This document shows, piece by piece, positions 32,918-45,213 of a stretch of DNA of 64,000 bases; positions within the stretch are counted from its first letter, which is position 1; the number at the start of each line of letters is the position of its first letter. The position numbers were made by a program, and so were the translations under genes. The notes under the pieces were generated by a model. The model did not search any database. It worked only from the letters and a program-made list of their open reading frames with translations, and was not told the DNA's origin. Source of the stretch: Cladophialophora immunda (taxonomy: Eukaryota; Ascomycota; Eurotiomycetes; Chaetothyriales; Herpotrichiellaceae); contig NW_015622544.1 in NCBI RefSeq assembly GCF_000835495.1, positions 3,004,855 to 3,068,854 on the forward strand. The letters run 5' to 3'.

Positions 32918-35900
32918 TTAGTGCCTCTGCACACAGTTCCATTCGTACTGCATTCGTGATTAGCCAAAGCTCCTCGCTGGACACCATATCAAACTGGAGA
33001 AACTCACCACTCGCCCGTCTTCGTCCCCGGTGTAGACCACTTGGGGCATTGGGAGGATGCAGCTGATGCCTGCATTCACATTTGCTCCATCATCCCGGCT
33101 GCTGTCAGCATGGTTGAGCTGTCGAATGAGCTCCAGCTCAAACCGGCCATCGCGGATCATTTTGCTCCAGATGCGGACCTGACCCCTCTTGTGGCCGGTA
33201 AAGACTAGGTCTCGCTCCAGCCACTCGTTGCCCGCTCCCTCGTAGCATGCGCACGAGACGATGCTCTCCTGCGAGCGGTCTCCCGAGTCCTGTCGCAGGA
33301 GCAGATCGCCATTCAGGGTATACATGCTGATCTCGTGCCCGTGACAGAGGACAATATTCCCCGTAACGTCGTTGATAGCCGCACATTGCACTGGCAGCTC
33401 ACCATCCAACTTGCGGATGAACTCGCTGCGATTAAGATCCCAAAGCATCACCTGACCATCCGTCGAAGCTGATAACAGTGCATTGAATGACTTGGATATA
33501 GCCAAGGAACTCACCGGCTTGCGGTGGCCGAAGAGTGTGGCTCGCGGATGTAGTTCCACCGTCTTCCCACTTTCAATGACTGTCCATACAGCCACAGTGC
33601 AGTCTGTCCCAGCAGTGATCAATGTTTTCGAATCCGCGAAGAGTGCACATGACAACTGTCCAATGTGCAGATGCTCAAAGAGCCCGATCTGCTTCCTGCT
33701 CTCGGTCGAGTAGAAACGGACGCTGTTGTCAGAAAAGCCCCATTCAAGGTATATGTCGTAGTCCGGAGGAATATTCAGTCTGAATGGTCCCGAGCACAGC
33801 AGCCGATCAGACTTCCAGGAATATCTGAGCGAAGCCACCCTCTCCCCAGTTTCCAGGAGCGTGGAAGGGATACGAGTCAACGATTCTGCGGCAGTATCAA
33901 GCCGCTTGTATCGATGTCGGATCTGTTCCCGCGTGGGATGCGGTTTGGTAAAGACCTGATATGGTGTCTGGCCAAAGTTATGGATGATTCCAATGGTTGC
34001 AAGCCGTTCCAACGGGTCGCTGATGGCGTCCAAATCCTTTGCACCCTGATACGAGAGGTAATGGAACACGTTCACGGCCTCCACGGCAGCTTCCCCTTTC
34101 TGTTTACTGCCAAATATCAGATCGATCCATTTGTGTAAATTGCGGCTGACATAGGGACTCTCGAGCGCCTCGCGCTGCTTGGCAATGAAGATGCGAGGGT
34201 CACCTTTTGCCCACGGTGGTAGCTCAACGTTTCCAATGGACTGCGACGTTTGCCTGGTTCCGAAGTCGAAATCATTGACATTGACCAAGAATTCTGGCAG
34301 ATAGTAAAACTCCGGGGTCAACTCGCGAACGTCGGTCATGTTCATTCGGGCCGCTGACCTCCAAGCCCCTTCAATCGAAAAGAACATGCGATCGGGATGA
34401 TCAAATGTACCGCCCTGCAAGAGGAGATAGGACTTGACGAAGGGTTGCAGGCGAATCAAGTAAGAGGTCACGATCATTGCCGAGGAATAGTGCGTTCCGT
34501 AATGGAAAGCTGGGGTATTGTTGTCGCCCATTTCCGCAAACGTTTGGTATCGTTCTCTGAACTCTCTCTCGCGTTCGATCGTCTGACAACCCATGGGTTT
34601 GGAAAGATCGCGAAATGTTCTTGGGTCTGTGAGGTCAAGTTCTTGACTAGTGTAGTCTGCAATGACCCACGGGAACACGGGATACTGTGTCAAGTCGTTG
34701 TACGTTCTTCCCGCCATCGTGTTGATCAGCATGAGATAGTGGAAATTCGACATTTCCCCCTTTTGCCATTTCCGAGTTGCAGCGAGAGAGGTCGACTGCT
34801 GACCGAACACATTTGCAAACTTGGACCCCAGGGTCTGTGGTTCGTCATCCACACTTCTCAAAGTCTCATAGCGCCAGGCCGTCTCCGAATGACTGCCCAG
34901 TCCGGTGGGCGAAGGGGCTTTGGCGCTGATGAGACTGTGCAAGTCGTTCCGAATCTGAGGCGAGATCACGGTCAACAAGTAGCTTCTGCCATCACCGAAG
35001 AAGATCTCGATTGCGACATCTCGGAAAAGAAAGCGCCGCTTGGAAACGCTGATAATATCAGACCACTTCCAGCTTCGAGTGCCATGTTCGTCACTCCGCG
35101 ACACAATCTTGCGTTCCGTGACATCTCGCCCAGAGATCATTCGCACATAAGGATCTCGGTCTTCTTGTGGTGCTTGCCAGACATTCACAATTTCTCCATC
35201 AGCACGTTGAAAGAAATTGTCTAGGATATAGATATAATCCTTGCCCAGAATTAGTAGTCCTTCCACCGCCTCGAGTCCTAGAATGCGCGAAATGTTGGCA
35301 ACGTGCTTGACCTGGTCTCCGCGGTGAAGGCTACGCATCACCTTTCGATTCTTGTCCTCAAATTCATCCATCTCAGCATTCGGATCTTCAACCAATTCGA
35401 AACTCTCCTCTCCCTCCATGGCTTCACTCTGGGTTTCATTGTCTGCTGTCTGGTCGGAAGCCTGTTCTGTACTTTCTTGGAGTGCAGGGAACGGCTCAGT
35501 CCCGGTGTTCACGCGCTTGGGAGTGTCGACGACTGGCGTTGCTCCGCCGGGTGTAACACCTATCGATTCCGCCGTGGACATTTTGGTATTTCTAGTATCG
35601 AGCCGCAATTGTGGCATGTCAGATCCTTTCCTCTTTGGTTGCTGATCTTCTTCTGTATAAGTGTAGTCTTCGTGCAATCGCATACGCATTCGATTCCGCC
35701 CTTCTGTCTGATCCAACCTCCACTTTCTGGGTTTATTGGTAGCAAACAGCCCGGCTGGTTTACTTGTATCCCTTTGCATCCGACTGAAGCTGGCTTCGGC
35801 GTACACCAGGTCATCCTGCTGGTCTTGAAGCAGTCTCTGGTGCTTGAGGTATTCGGAGGAATATATGTTGGCAGTCCAGTTCTCAAAGGCGATCTCATGG

Positions 35901-38900
35901 CGGCGAATCAGATCGTCACGGTCGGCCTCTTCCCGTGCCCATTGCTTGACCTTCTCTCGCCGACGTGCTATTCTCAGACGGCCATTTTCTTCAGTCCTCT
36001 TATTTTCCGAACTGACGAATGCATTCCACTGCTTTGAAAGGGTATCGAAAAACAAAGAATCCAGCTCACTGCGATGCTCGTCAACCCAGTAGAGGAAAGT
36101 CTCGTTGTCGAGTTCAACCAGCTTTGAAAACCCTCCGGCCAAGCCTTTCTGCTCCGTCGTATCGGTTTGCCCAAAAATTGCTGCTGCTTCATCAGGTTTT
36201 TGAACGAGTATGATCCTCCACAAATTGGCCGCCGCTTGCCGAACTGCATTGGTTGAAGAGATGAGGTTGGCGTACAGTAGGTAACAGATTAGCTGCAGAT
36301 TGGCAGATTGGGTGTCTTCACCTGAGAGCAGGACAGTCTGCCAGTATGTCAACTTTTCCAGAAAGGGTAACGAGTCGTTGTCATGGATCGATGAAAGACT
36401 CAGGAGCACGGTCCGGAAAACAACAGCGCGGATGATGGCAATTGTTTGCGCGCACAGTCGCACGCTCTTCAATTTTGCAATATCAGGACGTTGAAGATAT
36501 TCTAGTATGGAACCTGATAGGTCAAGTACTGGATCCCCCCCGCCAATGAACCATCCTTCAAAGAGAGCCTCTTCAAGATGTCCGAAGAGGCGGGCTAGGT
36601 TGATCAGAACTCTGGGTTCCGTCAGGATCGTCTGATTTAACGCTATGTGGTTCGCGAGGTGCGAGACGGTGTTTCTCAAGATCCACGTTTCGAAGTAAGA
36701 CTGGTGTTCAATGAAACCAGGCGGCGTCTTCAAGAATAGACCAAGTCCTGGAAACTCTTTTCGAACGAGGATCTGATCCATGAAAACGGATATGACTATT
36801 TCCAGCAAACCCTGAACAATAGAATGACCGTCGTGAAGTTCAGGCACTTTTCCCATAGCCGAGTTCGAGCCGCCGGAAGCTGAAACTGCTGTGGTGGCGA
36901 CAGAACCATTCTGGTGGGCATGCTCCTTCGTGACGAGGACAAAGGACGAACCTCTCCGAAGGGTCTTGCCTCTGGTCGCCGTAGATGAGTTTTCTGTGTC
37001 TATAGTCCGGATAATAGGAGGGGTGGTCGAGAGGGGATGAACAACAACATCTCCGCCATCGAATGTAAGCGTCGAATCCCGAGCATCCAACTCGGTCTTT
37101 GCTTCAACCACGTCAGAACCGACCACGACAGGGAACAGAACAGCAAGAAGATCTTGAATGTATGATGACGTGGCTGCAAAGTCGCGGAACTTCTGTGACC
37201 TGGTGTGGAGGTCCGCAAGAAATTGGACAACAGTGTTAAATGTCTCGACGTGTTGGCTTGTTACAATGGTGAGCAGCGGGTTCGGTGGTGCCATTGTTGA
37301 CATGGAAAGTCGCTCTGGTGGTCCACTCAACTCCTCCAATGGCGGCGCCAGGAACGATGCAGCTTGGTGCCTTTTTGACGACACAATTGTCTTCAGACCG
37401 CTTTGCAGCATGCCCGTGATGACTTCGAGGATTTCGGGATAGAACACCGAGAGCTCTTTTTTGTTAGCAAAAAGGTCGATGAATCCGTACAGATCGAAGT
37501 TTCTATCCAGATCTAGATTTGCAACATCAAGATCAAAGAGTACGGCGAACAACGCAGGCCACAACGCCGGAAGATGCCACCATCTCTTCAGGCGATAGGT
37601 CATGATGGTAAAGCCAGAGGTCTTGGATGTGTCCTTGAATTTCTTGACGTAGGCGTCGCCGTGTACGACGAGCAATCTCGCCAAAATCCTCATTGAAAGC
37701 ACCACAACTTCCGGCGAGGTCTCGGACAGCAAGTACAGAAGCCACTTGTTCGTCACAGTTTTGGCAAATTTCTTGATCAGGCTGTCGTCATCTTTGCGGC
37801 ACAACATCTCCGAATAGAGGCGGAGAACTTCCATCCCAATCTCAAAATGTGTCAAAGTCGACGTGGCGTCGTCCTTGGAACCATGAGATGATCCAGCTGA
37901 CGAACTTCTTTGTCGTGCTTCCCTGCGGATAGTTTTTCGCGCTTGCAATCCCACATTGCGTTTGTTCACCGAGAACGTTATGAAGAGGGCGAGCGAACGT
38001 AAAGTTTCCGCCGATAACGTTTGAGGCAAGAGGACTTTGATTGCGGCCATGTACTGTGGCATGATGGGCCGAGTCACGGGCTCCGACTTTAGAGCTTCCA
38101 TCAGTCGTTTAAGCACCCTCATTCTCGTGAGCCTCTTCAAGTTGAAGCGTTTGTATTCACTTTGTTCTCCAAACACCAAGAACTGGTCAAAGTATAATTG
38201 TTGCACAGGAAGTGGTCCACATCTCCACAGACTGGTGTCTGCTACTAAAACTTTGTAGGCCAGAGGGTTGTTGATGACGGATTTCGTTAGATCCTCAGGA
38301 TTGTAACCGGTGAAAGAAAGGACGGAGGTCAGTACCCGCAAGCTCAACCCGGTCCTATCGAGTCTCGATGTCGGAATTGCCCAAGCGGCTTTTGCAGCTT
38401 CGCCGTTGGTCTGGGAGGGAAGGCTGAGCTTTTCCTTCAATAGCATCGCTAAAATTGCATATCCGCCATCCCTTTCCATCACTTCGCTGTTTCTCCAACT
38501 GTGTCGGACGGTTTCCAGTAGGATGTCAACGGCGAGGGCAACGTCCTCTGTTGTCCGCGCTCGTTGGACGAGCCCGAGTCCAACCGCACCGCAGCCACCC
38601 AAGCGCCAGCTAGCATCATCCAGCGATTGCGGAACCGTCACTGTAGGGTCACCCATGAGCAGAAAAACGCCTCGTGCTTGAGTCAATGCATCATTGATCG
38701 ACGGCACTGCGCCGTTTATCGCCACAGCACTCGTGCCCGAACGGGTGTAGGCTACGAGATTTTTGGCTGCCAGCCTTGACAATGACTTGACCAGTTGAGT
38801 CTCATCAATGTTGTTTCGATCATCGTTATCGAGGATTGTTGCAGGGGAAACATTAATCAATATTTTGTCCTCGCGGATGAGACTGCTTGCCTTCTGTCGG

Positions 38901-40648
38901 ATAGCCATAATAAGTTCTGATTGTTCCTCCTTTCCGGGATGTAACATCTCATTCCGCAAATTCAGCGCCGCTGAGGCCTCGTATGTCTGGAAGGAACCAA
39001 GGCAATCCTGGAAGTTACCGTGATACTTTGGGCCAAGATGATAAAAGACGGCAATCAGATCGTCGCTCATGGTATCTTGAAACAGAACCGCAGAACCGAG
39101 TGACCACTTTGACAGACAAGTTACTCCGGCAGAACTTGGGGATAAATCTTGGGGTGTACCGAAGAACGCTTGTACCTTGACATTGTTTTGGCCACGATCA
39201 CTTGGAGGCGTAGAAGGGTAGTTTGCCTTTTGTTGTTCGACAAAGTCTCCATCCACAAACAAGAAAGCCTTGGAAGAAGATGTCGTCCGTGGTCGCTTGT
39301 GCACCAAACAGATGTGATACCATTGATCTGGTTGAAAAGCCACGGATTTGAATCTGACACTGGGCCTGTTGCCTTGTATTGCAGTCTGCAGGATAAGGTG
39401 ATGGGTGTCTTTCTCGAGGTAGGCTAGAACGAAACAGGTTTGAGTTCTATCGAAAGCGCCGAAGAGGGTCGTGTGGGCTTGAGTGTCGAAGGCATCAAAC
39501 CGTGCCCAGAGGCTCAGCGTGTAGCCCCCAGTGTCAAGAGGCGGGAAAGGTCTACCCAGAGTGGCTAATTCCGTGGATGCGTAGCCATTCTGGGACAGGT
39601 CAAATTGCAGACTAGGAGGCTGCCGAGAAACGATGATAGCATCATGCAGGAATGAAGCTGCATCGGAAGACGTACTGGCCTGCTTGAAAAGAAAATGGGC
39701 ATCGTCCAAATGGGAGACGCCCTCTTGGCACAAAAACAGGGCCACTTCCTTCATCAGACTCCTTTCAGTCGCAGAGAGTTGCTCTTCAAAGATCAGCTTG
39801 AGCAACGCAGTGAAGGTGCCAGCTGTGTGCGCGGAGACAATGTTCTGCCGCGATGTCGAAAGTATCTCCCTAATACTGAGTGGCAGTGTAACTCTCAGCA
39901 GTCGTTGTGGAATCTTCCCAGCCTTGATGCCGGCTGTCCAAAGCCCAAGCATCACCACTAGCAGCTCCGGCACTGCTAACTCACCATCGTTTGCCAGCGA
40001 CTTAACAATGCCTGCCCGTGCTGTTTCAATCGTTTCTTCAGAGAAGAGATTGCCGCCTTGAAAGCTTATGGACCGATTTAGAGCAGTGTAAATGTCCTCG
40101 GTCATTTCCACGCCAGTAGCCGTGGCGAAGAGGATCCCAAAGAAATGTTCCAAGTATAGGTCGTCACCTGTCTGACAAGATAGGATCGTGAAAAATTGTT
40201 CCAAAGTGCATTGTAGAGAGTCCCAACCACCACTGTCCACTTTTGTTCTGAAGTATCTCTGGTTTCCCTCGTGCCCCTCCAAGGCTGCCCCAAGGACGCC
40301 GAACCATTGTGAAAGAGACTGGAGGAATGACTTGGTGGTGGCAGGGGGATCGGTTGGCACGGAGTACTTGTCAACGAGCGAGCGAAGGAGGCGGAGTAGC
40401 GCTTGGAAGCCTCCAGCTCGTCGAAAACCACTGTGTGCTCCGTGGGCATCATTATCATCTTTTAGGAAGTGCCGCAACTGTTGCAGGCAGGTTGCCTGAT
40501 CGAGACTGTTTTGCAGAGCAATGTAGGAGCTGTAATCGAGGGTGTCAAGGCTCTTGACAAGTTGCGCAATGTCCTTGTCTTCCGGACGCAGAATGTCTGC
40601 GGTGGAAACGGCTCGCGCACGAGTATGAGTGTTAACGGTGAGGCCCAT
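32918..40648 (-). CDS. BEACH/WD40 domain protein (Bph1/neurobeachin/LYST type), 2556 aa
   Basis: A single huge exon, 40648-33008, joins through a 60 bp intron to a 30-nt last exon, 32947-32918, which turns the end into GRVYEWNCVQRH instead of an unrelated tail. The first true ATG is MGLTVNTHTR; four codons upstream the frame opens with TTG. Order of domains: armadillo-like N-terminus, concanavalin-like segment at about 375-480 (LSLWARFDAF), long helical middle, PH-like BEACH-associated domain from about 1785 (RILGLEAVEGLLILG), BEACH at about 1970-2260 (NNTPAFHYGTHYSSAMIVTS; FDHPDRMFFSIEGAW; LPEFLVNVNDFDFG), and WD40 repeats to the end. Such proteins scaffold vesicle and vacuole/lysosome traffic. 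Intact. Confidence 0.95.
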
Positions 40649-41482
40649 GTCTTTGTACAACTCGGGCCCACCTCTTATCTGGCCTTAGCACCGCAGATGG
40701 TATTCGCCGCGACGGCATAGGGAGAAGTAAAGGCGCGACAAAGGACTTTGAGGTACGGGGAGCCTGGGAATCTATTCAGAGACCTATCCAGCACCCGGGA
40801 CATGAAATGGTCAGCATCGAGAAATGCCCTATGCTCAAACGTGGGGGAAGGGCTGGAGATCTTTCGCGGATGGCGAAGGCGCCAATTGGCGTGGAAGAGA
40901 GCGTGAGTAACAGTATAGGAGTCCAAGTTCATGTAGGAGACTCGGTACAGAGGACAATAGTCACTATTGTAAGGGCCGTGGAAGCATTCCACCGCAGACA
41001 AAGGGGGGTTTCTGTGAAGATGGAAACCTGCGGGTGACGTTGGAGTCCGCACTTTCTCGGAGTCGCTAGATCTCGATTCTGGCCCCCGAACATCACCTCA
41101 GCCTAGCCACCGCTTCAATAACAAATATTCCTCGAGTCAAGATGCAACCTCGCGACGGATCCTCTGGTCAATGTTTCACAGGGATGGAATCTCCCACGCG
41201 TTGATCTCAAATGTAACAGGATTGAGACGTATCACAACGAGCGCAGCGGTCGGTTCGCACTGGAAGTTGACATGTCAGTTTAGCCCGAAGCTACAAGGTT
41301 GAGGCTGGTGCGGCCTCCGACGCAGCTCTAAGCTGTACTCCGTACAAGCCGGCCCACTACCCCGAACGAGTACTCGATTCGTGCATCTAGACTTCAAGGA
41401 GTCGGGCTGGGAATTTGAAAAATCTTGGGCTCGAGAGGGTATCTCCTCGTTGATGAAGCATAGCAAGCACACGGCGCGTGGC
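40649..41482. promoter_or_regulatory. Upstream region of the BEACH gene
   Basis: 834 bp between the BEACH start and the stop of the glutathione S-transferase gene, all on the minus strand. It carries GTACTCCGTAC at 41335-41345, the same 11-mer as at 24896-24906. No coding frame was supported. Confidence 0.35.
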
Positions 41483-42269
41483 CTAATTCATCCCATGTTC
41501 CTTCCTGCCTTTCTCCACCTGTTCATTCAAGTGCTTGACGACCTCCCTGCTATTCAAACGGCCCAACCACTCATTGTACTGTGTAAACTTGTCCAACCGC
41601 TTCTCCTGTCCCAGCTCCTTCAACAATCCTTTTGCGAGATTGGCCCAGGGCACGAACGACAGATCTGCATATGTGCATTTCTCTCCCACGAGATAAGCCT
41701 GCTTCGTATTGGCGAGATGGGTGTCGAGGACCGAAGCAACTCGCTCAATCTCGTCCGCATAACGGGTAATGGCGCTCGGAATCTTTTCTTGGTGGTAGCG
41801 AGCGAACCAGACGGCTTGGCCAAAATAAGGCCCTTGCCCTGTGCGAAGACTGGTCAGCGGTCGCTAATGCTGCAACGGGAATGTAATGGCGAAGTGCCTT
41901 GTGACAACGCAAAATAGACCAGATCCGAGAGAGCCTACCTGAGACCTGAAACATCAACCACTGCTGCAGGAGGTACTTTTCAGAAGAGGTCCCGTAGGAC
42001 AGCTTTCCCTTCTTGTCATACTCCTCGATCAGATACAAGATAATTGCACCAGACTCCCACAGCGTGATACCAGTGTTTGGATCCACGATTGCTGGCACAC
42101 GACCATTTACGTTGATCTTTGTGAACGTCTCGGATTTGACATCGGTGATTTCGACAATACGCCAGTCATACGGAATATCAAGCTCGTCCAGGATGATGCG
42201 TATCTTGATCGGGTTGGGCGCACCCCAGTGGCCGTAGACAGTCAGAGGTCTTAACGTGTTGGTAGCCAT
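41483..42269 (-). CDS. Glutathione S-transferase, Ure2p/GstA-like, 228 aa
   Basis: Exons 42269-41939 and 41838-41483 (minus strand) join across a 100 bp intron inside a Gly codon, restoring FQVSGQGPYFGQAVWF. The N-terminal thioredoxin-like domain includes LTVYGHWGAPNPIKIRIILD, the cis-Pro region NGRVPAIVDPNTG and the glutathione-binding ESGAIILYLIEEYDK. The C-terminal helical domain includes YLVGEKCTYADLSFVPWANL. The length and the GQGPYFGQA motif are those of Ure2-like fungal transferases that detoxify electrophiles. Cytosolic, intact. Confidence 0.93.
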
Positions 42270-43002
42270 GTCGGTGAGTGGGGTTTAGGTTGCAGGTAGC
42301 TTGTTGTTGTGGGAGCTGGAGAAAGACTCGTCACAGAGGTAAGTGATGTCGCCGGTACTTGGCCTTTTACAATGAATGAATCAGCCGGGTGACTGTGCCA
42401 TCATTCAGGAATTGGGCAATGAGCCTTCATCTTTATACCCCAGCACCGGGCGAGCTTCGCACGAAGCGATTCCTGATCTCGGAGATTGTCCTGACAAAGC
42501 TGGGTTGCAAAGGTGGTCGCATGCATCTTTGCTCGCGCTGGAGTTCCCACAGTAACTTCATAACCACCTAGTTCCAGATTGAATTCGTCCGAAAAGTATT
42601 TTGCCAGTGTGCTGACGAAGTTGATGAAAGGAAAAGTAGAGGCTCAGTGAGGTTTGGCTTAAAAACCATGACATTAGTGGTATAACCCAAAGGGGACTGG
42701 CCTGGGTTTGGTGGGTTTATCCTGTCTGAACGTCAAGCCATCCTCGACATCACTCCCCCAAGGACACGAATTCATGGAGGGAAAAGGCCCGCAACGACAA
42801 CGCTGGCCGGCGCGACTCACCTTGAGTCCCTGACCGCATCAGTATCTCGGCCGAAACGGAGGACGGACTTCTCTGCCACAAACACCCCAACAGTCCCGGG
42901 GCAGGGTTTCTTGCGCATACGATTTCCACCTTTGCCGGATACGTGCAATCTTCTCCTTCGACATGACCTTTCTAAGTCGGACCAGTCCATTCGACATCAC
43001 CG
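42270..43002. promoter_or_regulatory. Bidirectional promoter region
   Basis: 733 bp between the divergent glutathione S-transferase (-) and the transcription-factor-like gene (+). No coding frame or clear motif was seen. Confidence 0.4.
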
Positions 43003-44559
43003 ATGGAGGAAAACAACTACCTTTTCGTGCATTTGACCTCGTCTCCTAGAGATCGAACGTCGCAAGAACTTCAATATGCCGCTTGCAAGGCCCACATAAC
43101 AAGGAGAGTCCACCGGAAACGGCGACAAAAGCTGAAGGAGCATGAAGAGGATACGTGCAAGAGTCAAGCTTCAGAGTCGGCCCGTAGTCTATCCCTGGTG
43201 CCTGTCGAATTCAGCGGCAACTCCGATCCTTTCAACTGCCACATGATCACGGTGACGCCCATAGTGAACCAAGCAGTCTCATTTGTTCGGTTCCATCTCA
43301 ATCGCTGTTGGTCACCAACCTACATGGCTCAGTTTGACGACCTCCGCCCTGGACCATGTCCTGTCCTCAGGGCCAGCAGTACGATTGGCACGATGGCGGC
43401 GAAATGGGTCTGGTCCCTTTTTGTTGCAGACGTTGGGACATTCTGGTCTGCCGTGGCAAGCATACTACCACTCATGATCCGCTTCGTCTCGCCAGAAAGT
43501 GCACGTGAACTCAAACGAGTTTCTCTGGAGCTCAAGGGGAAAATCCTGGCAGGCCTGAGAAAGACTCTGCAGGACAAGCCGCTGACACCTCAGCCTAGCA
43601 TGGCTCTCATCTACCAAGTCAAAGCGCTGTTTCGTGAAGCCACAACGAGCGGAGATACCAATAGCGCCAGCGTCCACGCGAAAGTTCTGTTCTGGCTTGC
43701 CGAGCAATTGCCCATCCGAGAATGCCAAGGTGGTGAAGATGTCCTAAGCATAGCTCTATGGGGTGACAGCCTCTCAGCTCTGTTTCAACTGCGTCGGCCG
43801 ATCCTCAATTACCTCAATTGGATGCCTCAGATAGTCGCCACCACATGGAATTCAGCAGAAGCACTGCTTCCCACCCCTCACACAGGCCATATATCTGTAC
43901 CCGAAAGTGTGTTCAGTCCTCAGCTTCGGGAAGCGTTCAGTCACATCCGCCGAGTCATCCATTTTGGCAAGGTATCCCTGCCTGTTGACGGCGATGAGCA
44001 TCTCAGACGCGCCCAGCTGATCTTCCACTGGGTTATTACTAAGTCTGAGTATCATATAAGCAGTTTGCTGGATTTGTATTTCGACCTCACCGAGACAAAG
44101 GAATTCGACGGGGTGAGTCAGGGTGGTAGGCATACCGAGGCTGCCCTAGCACTGGCTCTGCTATACGTTTTCCAAAAGAGCTTTAGCGACACTTCACACT
44201 CTGACGGTATCGATATTCACGACAGCACAGCCGTGATTCATCCAGCCCTCCTAACCAGAATGAAGGCTGCTTTTCTGACCTGCTCGCAAGTGGAACGTGT
44301 CATGTACAAAGATGTACACTTCTGGATCCTCTTCGTAGGCTCGTTCTGCGAAGAGCGCTTACAGGACCCAAGCTCAAGAAATCCCAATAGATACGGCGAG
44401 TGGTTCCATCAGCAGCTCGCTGAGCAGGCTTTTGAGGATGGGCTCTGCGGTTGGGTTGACGCCAGATATGTGCTGGGTAGATTTGTGTTGAATGGTTTTC
44501 TCAAGCCTCCCGCGGAGGAGTGGTATGAACGGACCATATCTCACTATAGGAGTCTGTGA
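43003..44559 (+). CDS. Fungal transcription-factor-like protein lacking a zinc cluster, 518 aa
   Basis: A single-exon frame starting MEENNYLFVHLTSSPRDRTS. The opening, with LTSSPRDRTSQELQYAACKA then HITRRVHRKRR, is characteristic of a group of ascomycete proteins annotated as fungal-specific transcription factor (DUF3468-like) but without the Zn2Cys6 motif. A short basic patch (RRVHRKRRQKLKEH, about 35-48) could bind nucleic acid or act as a nuclear signal. The rest is helical, with LHFL-type leucine periodicity and no enzyme motif. No Cys-rich DNA-binding region was found in any upstream frame. A regulatory role is inferred from the group only. Confidence 0.75.
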   Translation: MEENNYLFVHLTSSPRDRTSQELQYAACKAHITRRVHRKRRQKLKEHEEDTCKSQASESARSLSLVPVEFSGNSDPFNCHMITVTPIVNQAVSFVRFHLNRCWSPTYMAQFDDLRPGPCPVLRASSTIGTMAAKWVWSLFVADVGTFWSAVASILPLMIRFVSPESARELKRVSLELKGKILAGLRKTLQDKPLTPQPSMALIYQVKALFREATTSGDTNSASVHAKVLFWLAEQLPIRECQGGEDVLSIALWGDSLSALFQLRRPILNYLNWMPQIVATTWNSAEALLPTPHTGHISVPESVFSPQLREAFSHIRRVIHFGKVSLPVDGDEHLRRAQLIFHWVITKSEYHISSLLDLYFDLTETKEFDGVSQGGRHTEAALALALLYVFQKSFSDTSHSDGIDIHDSTAVIHPALLTRMKAAFLTCSQVERVMYKDVHFWILFVGSFCEERLQDPSSRNPNRYGEWFHQQLAEQAFEDGLCGWVDARYVLGRFVLNGFLKPPAEEWYERTISHYRSL

Positions 44560-45213
44560 ACATACACCAATATATGCCATACCTTGAAGCAACGTAGCTG
44601 GGTAAGGCAAGTATGACTCGACCTCTTTGCTATCGTCAGCCCTTACAGAAGAAGGATGGCAGACGGGCAGGAGGCTGCTGTTGGGAGACAAGGTCGTGCG
44701 TGGGCTTGGAAATTGTGCCCGCTGATGTGTTGGGGTGGAGAAATGGCGAGGCGGGCTGGACGGGGCGTGACGGGGGAATGGACGAAAGCAGCCAATCTGG
44801 GCTCAGGGATAAGTACAGGGTCCGTCGGGGTCCGCAACCGGCCAAAGTGCCTTGCCGTGCCTTGCCAGCAGTCACTGGGAACCCCCCGTGCCACCCCCAA
44901 GCCGAGCAAGCTCCCCGGCAACAACTGGGCCTAGCCCGAAGCTGCGTAAGTGGCAGCCTGGTTTAGGCGTTAGTGCGGCAAGCAGTCATGCGTCCACTTG
45001 TGGCTGTGGCATCATCCACCACTGTATCTTCTTATCCCATCTGCTCTTCGTTCCTTAAAGATACCATCCTCCTCATCACTCCCCATCATCACCTTCGACT
45101 CCTTCACTTTCCCCATCTCCCGTGCAGCTTGATTCATCCAGGCTCGCACTTCTGTTGTCTGTTGTCCTGCCCATCTCCCTTGTCTTCCCATCGTTGTCGA
45201 CCCAGTCTGCATC
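44560..45213 (+). promoter_or_regulatory. Promoter of the subtilisin gene
   Basis: 654 bp between two co-directional genes. The last 200 bp are strongly pyrimidine-rich (CT-rich blocks before the ATG at 45214), typical of highly expressed fungal promoters. Overlapping frames at 44613-44966 are not supported. Confidence 0.4.
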
